From Darksidea phi (Eukaryota; Ascomycota; Dothideomycetes; Pleosporales; Lentitheciaceae), in assembly GCA_030770425.1 (NCBI GenBank), contig JASJFT010000332.1, positions 1 through 34,094 of the forward strand: a stretch of DNA of 34,094 nt. The letters are read 5' to 3'. Of the stretch, positions 30,175 through 34,094 are shown in pieces; within the stretch, counting starts at the first letter, position 1; every line of letters starts with the position of its first letter. Both the position numbers and the translations under genes were made by a program. The notes under the pieces are model-generated. The model was given only the letters and a program-made list of their open reading frames with translations, ran no database searches and had not been told where the DNA came from.

Positions 30175-31196
30175 CTAAACCACAATTCTGATCTTGATAA
30201 CGCAGGCAAGAGCGTACAGTAGGTTCATCCATTCCCTGATATCCCTGCTGTTGGTATCTTGGTACACCATGCCACTTTTGTTCAACCAGGTCTCCTCTGC
30301 CAATTCAGCGATTCTCATATTACCGCCAAGACCATGAAAGATTGCATTCAATGATGCGTATCTCGACTGCCCACTCTCCCAAGTGACCGTACGCGGCTTC
30401 ATAGTGAGTAAGATGATGGCAGCGGGGACCTCGAGGTAGCCGAAGAGAGCTGCGATACTTCGAGCATTCGCGATTTCGGTTGTAAAGATTACAGTTGCAG
30501 CTTCTTGGAAGATGATAGCGCGGACGTCCAAGCCGTACTTGTCTTGGGCGGGATGCTGGACTTCGGGAACGAGGTTGAGTAGGCCCGCGTCAGTCAACTG
30601 CTTCCAAGTCGCTGTCTTGAAGCCTTCACCGCGCACTGGGCCATGGGCTAGATACTCATGCATGCTGCAGGTGTCACCTAGCAGGTCCGGAGCATACCAG
30701 ATCAGAGCACCGCCATCCAAGTGCTTGGTGTCGATCATGGTGACTTTGACATCGTTGGCTTTCTGGCGGACCATCCTCGCGGCATGAAAGAGGGCACCAA
30801 GCAACGAAGCGGTCCAAGTCGAGAACTCAGTTGGCGGCACAGTCAAGTCGTTGATATGGGCATTGGCCAGGCTGAGGAGGTTTGCCTCGCTCTGGTCGTA
30901 GAACGGCGTGCCTTCAACTCCTTGCACCGTCGTCTCTGACTGGAAGGAAAAGAAACCAGCCGGGACGAGGCTGGTTTCGGTGTACTTGGTGACAGGCACA
31001 TACTGCCCACTTGGAGCCCTCACGGGAGCATCAGTCGGAGTACTCCATGCCGCGAAGAGGTAGCGAGGCACATTTTTCGTGCGAAGAGCTGTTACTTCAG
31101 TCCTCGTATTTCTCGACAATTTGCGAAATTCTTACCCTCGAACTCCTCCTGGCGGGAAGCCGAGAACTCGTTGGTGTTGTTGTAGCTAAGAGGCAT
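30175..31196 (-). CDS. DUF7587-type fungal protein
   Basis: Exons 31196-31136 and 31088-30175 join over a 47-nt phase-1 intron (31089-31135; donor GTAAGA, acceptor GTAACAG), giving 324 residues. Exon 1 starts at an ATG in good context, MPLSYNNTNEFSASRQEEFE, and exon 2 opens with ALRTKNVPRYLFAAWS. The VPRYLFRAW-like opening, FSTWTASLLGALFHA, the following VTMIDTKHL strand and EYLAHGPVRGEGF are the landmarks of the fungal DUF7587 family, whose function is unknown; the fold seems related to ADP-ribosyltransferase-like proteins only by loose pattern, which I do not claim. No signal peptide or membrane segment. The stop at 30177-30175 appears to be new, since 50 open codons follow. Confidence 0.75.
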
Positions 31197-31800
31197 TGCA
31201 GGAGAAAGTGCAACGCCTGGCAAGACAGTGAAGGCGGAAATTCCAATACAAGCTGGTTGGTTTGCAGTTGATGTGCAAGTTCGGCCTAGACAAAGTCTCT
31301 CTGGTGGGCGGTGTTTAAATAATATGCAATCGGTGGTGACATAAGCAGCAAACTAATGGTGAACTCCGTTTGACTCGGATAACGCAGACCAAGCCAAAGG
31401 GAGAGAGCATGATATTTGTTTACACTAGACGTGTAACACAGTCTATCCGTCAACTGGGTGGGTGAAGTGCTCCATTCTTGTTGTAGTACAAGCATGGCTC
31501 CTTAGCTACACTTTCCAAAAGCCCGAGTCTCGTTCACAAGATGGAAAGAGTGTTTTAATTTTAGGGCCGAACGATGGTGTAGGGCACGCTGTTTACGCTG
31601 AATGGTGCTCTTGATGGCGAAGAAACTACTCCTGGTTCACGATTTCTATCCGTAGTAGATGACATATACGAGCCTTCCAAGCAGGAAATCGAATTTTAAA
31701 TGCGCCATGACACAGATGTCGAGACCAAAGGAGCATCGAGTGTCCTGTTGTGCTATTACACTCGATGCTATCACGCAATTGCGACGTTGCTACAATAATC
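31197..31800. other. Intergenic; DUF7587 promoter and DUF8021 3' flank
   Basis: Both neighbouring genes read leftward, so this holds the promoter of one and the transcript end of the other. No further gene was recognised. Confidence 0.45.
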
Positions 31801-32610
31801 TCACATACACGACTTTCCACCACACGAACTCAACGTATGCACATATCGGAGCTTCCCACCCTCAACGCGAAACTCATGACTATCAGGCAAGCCGCCTTGG
31901 CCGAATTTCCCGGCAGTGCCAGCAAAATCCATATGCACATCAACAGTGCCATACTCTTCGTCGATGACATATTGTCGGTTGACAAGCTTCACCCCATTCG
32001 GAACACCCACGTCGCACCTGTCGTTCGCCTGCCCCTTTCCAGTGTAAGAACCGCCTTCTAGACGTGCACATGGCTGTCCCCACGGCACTTTGACGCTCTT
32101 ATCAGAGAAGAGGTCACAGTAGGCATCCGCCGCCGCCTGGATAACTGCCCGGCTATCTCGCTTTTCGGCAGGGATGAGATCCCATTTTTCGCGTGACGCC
32201 CAGTAGTATGTACCGGTGATGTTGAAGAGCCAGTCGCCTTTCGTGGTGACTATACTGGCGATTTCGCTGACTTTGTTCGTGGTGTTGTCGAGGCGCAGTT
32301 GTGTGGCGATTACGTAGGGCTTTGCAGGGTTGGTGACGATGAATTCGCTGAAGGCGGCACATTGGGGCACGTCATGCTGGCTGCGGTTGTGATCGATCTT
32401 GAGCGCTTGGGAAAGTACGCCTTTGCTTAAGTCGATTGTTTTGCGGTTTTCCATGTATTTCACAGTGGTATCGAAAGAAGCACCTGTGAGCTTGCCCGCC
32501 GTCTGGGAAGCGAGGAGGTCGGCGGTGGCGGCGGTCAGGATTTCGCGGGTACATGCCGCTGAAGCGCCAGCAGCGAACGCGCCCAAGAAGTTGATAACAA
32601 AGTTTCGCAT
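31801..32610 (-). CDS. Secreted DUF8021-type protein
   Basis: Single exon of 269 residues from ATG 32610. The signal peptide is MRNFVINFLGAFAAGASA, followed by ACTREILTAATADLLASQ. Landmarks of the fungal DUF8021 family are CAAFSEFIVTNPAKPYVIAT, TTKGDWLFNITGTYYWASRE, the AADAYCDLFSDKSVKVPWGQ block with PCARLEGG, and a C-terminal VDVHMDFAG ... PDSHEFRVEGGKLRYVHTL. Scattered Cys (CTREI, QCAAF, YCDLF, PCARL, RCDVG, SCGGKSCM) suggest disulfides, and NTT and NIT are candidate N-glycosylation sites. The likely location is extracellular. The function of the family is not established; the beta-rich C-terminal part with the HxFR-like end resembles NTF2-like folds. Frame and start are sound. Confidence 0.85.
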   Translation of the reverse strand: MRNFVINFLGAFAAGASAACTREILTAATADLLASQTAGKLTGASFDTTVKYMENRKTIDLSKGVLSQALKIDHNRSQHDVPQCAAFSEFIVTNPAKPYVIATQLRLDNTTNKVSEIASIVTTKGDWLFNITGTYYWASREKWDLIPAEKRDSRAVIQAAADAYCDLFSDKSVKVPWGQPCARLEGGSYTGKGQANDRCDVGVPNGVKLVNRQYVIDEEYGTVDVHMDFAGTAGKFGQGGLPDSHEFRVEGGKLRYVHTLSSCGGKSCM

Positions 32611-32863
32611 GATGCTAGTCGTAGGAGAGGTGCTTGGGTGGTAAATCGCAGTCGCTGCGAGGTCACTGTGGTTTTAATCCTCGCCTCTCCCGGGCACGGC
32701 AGATGCAGAGCAGTTAGATGCCATATTAGCATACGAAAACGTTTAATAGCTCACCAATCGAAGCTTCAGAGGCGGCGTCTATCAACGTTCGGCAGTAATG
32801 GTCGCATGTTCATGTCTGTGTTCCGGCTGAAGTGGGGCGTTTTGTACTACCGATAACATGTTT
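32611..32863. promoter_or_regulatory. Promoter region of the DUF8021 gene
   Basis: The 253 bp between the start of the secreted-protein gene and the left edge of the transposon. No defined operator was seen. Because the transposon ends here, insertion may have cut the original promoter. Confidence 0.35.
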
Positions 32864-32897
32864 TATAAGCGAGCGGCCAATATAAGCGAGCGGCCAA
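32864..32897 (+). repeat. Perfect 17-bp tandem duplication at the transposon edge
   Basis: TATAAGCGAGCGGCCAA occurs twice with no spacer (32864-32880 and 32881-32897), 40 bp before the transposase ATG. It starts with TA, the target dinucleotide of Tc1/mariner/pogo elements, so it may be the element's left terminal or subterminal repeat. The right terminus is outside the window. Confidence 0.85.
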
Positions 32898-32936
32898 CCT
32901 CATCAACTTTTCGCGACGCGTTACCTATCAACTCTC

Positions 32937-34094
32937 ATGGCTTAACCAACTACTATTCGATTGCCCTGCAACGAAGCAGATATCTCCCTAGCCATCTCAG
33001 CTATCAATCAGAATCAGATCTAGAGCGTTAATCTCGCTGTATCTACGTTTAACGTCCCCCGAACGATAGTACGACGACGACGCGCTGGAATCGCTGCGCG
33101 ACGCGATTGCCAGCCCAAATCAAGGAAGCTTTCTGAGCTAGAGGAGGAGGTGGTTATTAGCTATATACTCGACCTGGATTCGCGAGGATATGCCCCCACA
33201 CTAGAGGCTGTGCGAGATATAGCGAATAGACTGCTCACTGCGCGCGGCGCTGAGCAGGTGGGCAAGCTGTGGCCTAGGAACTTCGTCAATCGAACCGATA
33301 GCCTTAAAATACGATTTAATCGACCCTATGATCGACAGCGAGCTCTCTGTAAGGATCCTGATATTATTCGAACCTGGTTTGAGCGTGTAGCACGCGTTAG
33401 AGCTGAGCAGGGTATCTGTAATGAGGATATCTACAACTTCGACGAAGCTGGCTTTATGATAGGTAAGATATCAGCGCGACTAGTTGTTACTGGCTTAGAG
33501 AGACGCGGGCAGGCTAAAGCTATCTAGCTAGGTAATCGCGAGTAGGTTACTATAATACAGGGAATCAACGCTGCTGGGTAGGCTATTCCGCCCTTTGTTA
33601 TCTTCGCTGGCTAGTACCACCTCTCTGCCTAGTACGAGGGCAACGATATACCAGGCGATTGGGCTATTAGTATTAGTAATAACGGCTGGACGAATAATGA
33701 TCTAGGAGTTGCCTGGCTGAAGTACTTTATTAGGTATACGATAGATCGTAGAGTAGGCGCGCGCCAGCTACTGATTCTTAATGGCTATGGTAGTTATATC
33801 TCGAAGGAATTCTAGGACCTCTACAAGGAGAACAAAATCTACACTCTCTATATACCAGCTTATTTATTATACCTCCTATAGCCGCTTGATATAGGCTATT
33901 TCTCGCCGTTGAAGCGCGCGTATGGGGATTAGATCAACAGTCTAATTCGTGATTATATCAACTATATTACGAAGCTTAAATTCCTACCCGCCTTCCGCGT
34001 AGCCTATAATAAGGCTATTATTTGATTTGGATTTGCATAGTGGGAGTCTCTTCAGAAGGTCCGCACGAAACACAGTAGGAGTTTGTACACAGTA
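32937..34094 (+). pseudogene. Transposase (CENP-B HTH + DDE_1), destroyed by RIP-type mutations
   Basis: A single frame, without indels to about 34020, runs from ATG 32937. It reads EADISLAISAINQNQI, STFNVPRTIVRRRRAGIAAR and KLSELEEEVVISYILDLDSR (HTH), then YNFDEAGFMIG (first catalytic Asp), DWAISISNNGWTNNDLGVAW, LLILNGYGSYIS, PLDIGYFSPLKRAYGD and ITKLKFLPAFRVAYNKA. It contains TAA 32943 and TAG at 33021, 33525, 33543, 33579, 33612, 33630, 33813, 33879, 33930 and 34038, plus TGA 34023. Each TAG sits where Gln (CAG) or Trp (TGG) is expected, as in NRE-W and LL-QPLD, so all fit CpA-to-TpA changes on one strand or the other. In LLILNGYGSY the second catalytic Asp is Asn and the family His is Tyr, again G-to-A and C-to-T. 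Transposition is impossible from this copy. Confidence 0.88.

Larger units (their letters stand above)
32864..34094 (+). mobile_element. Pogo/Fot-type DNA transposon (Tc1/mariner superfamily), incomplete at window end
   Basis: The element is identified by its transposase: a CENP-B/Tc5-type helix-turn-helix followed by a DDE_1 domain, the arrangement of Fot1, Tan1 and pogo relatives in fungi. The proposed left border is the TA-flanked 17-bp tandem repeat. Terminal inverted repeats cannot be tested because the right end lies outside the window. It sits just upstream of the DUF8021 gene, pointing away from it. Confidence 0.8.

Noticed and set aside
1..34094. CRISPR arrays, rRNA, telomere repeats, viral genes
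   Set aside because: None seen; the regular short repeats are limited to the 10-bp and 17-bp units described.

Overview
The window comes from the nuclear genome of a filamentous ascomycete (Pezizomycotina), probably a Dothideomycete. The signs are short 47-76 nt introns with fungal donors and CTRAC-type branch sites, an AA9 polysaccharide monooxygenase, a PTH11-like rhodopsin-domain protein, DUF7587- and DUF8021-type proteins, a BAS2-like secreted protein, and a pogo/Fot-type transposon whose stop codons carry the signature of repeat-induced point mutation (RIP). The class-level assignment is an inference; no ribosomal or housekeeping marker is present.

Layout. Positions 1-9.2 kb are the most gene-like part: an AsaB/CmcJ-type hydroxylase/desaturase (748-1716, -), an MCT-like MFS transporter (2146-3590, -), an F-box protein (4045-5091, +), a protein kinase (5494-6433, -) and a rhodopsin-domain membrane protein in four exons (7896-9219, -). 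Positions 9.2-20.5 kb are sparse: a multiply broken 3-beta-HSD-like dehydrogenase (10836-11790), two lineage-specific helical proteins (12321-13287 and 14496-15023), an unidentified broken gene (15520-15875), a decayed SET domain (16038-16430) and a small three-exon gene for a double-stranded-RNA-binding protein (18210-18604). Positions 20.5-26.8 kb hold a broken AA9 enzyme, an intact Gfo/Idh/MocA sugar/dihydrodiol dehydrogenase (22588-23839), a decayed allantoate/pantothenate-type MFS transporter and a decayed TauD/TfdA dioxygenase. Positions 28.6-34.1 kb hold a three-domain BAS2-like secreted protein, a DUF7587 protein with a stop followed by 50 further open codons, a secreted DUF8021 protein and a RIP-mutated transposon running off the right edge.

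Reading. The window is an accessory, gene-poor region in which metabolic and transport genes are being lost one by one. At least six former genes carry stops or frameshifts, and several lesions fall on family-defining residues: the dehydrogenase catalytic Tyr is a stop, the dioxygenase third metal His is Gln, the SET NHSCxPN motif is NGSYxPD, and the transposase second Asp is Asn. Secreted, signalling and regulatory genes (BAS2-like, DUF8021, rhodopsin, dsRBD) appear intact. I found no convincing tRNA, rRNA, CRISPR array or telomere repeat. All functional calls are from reading the sequence; no database search was possible.
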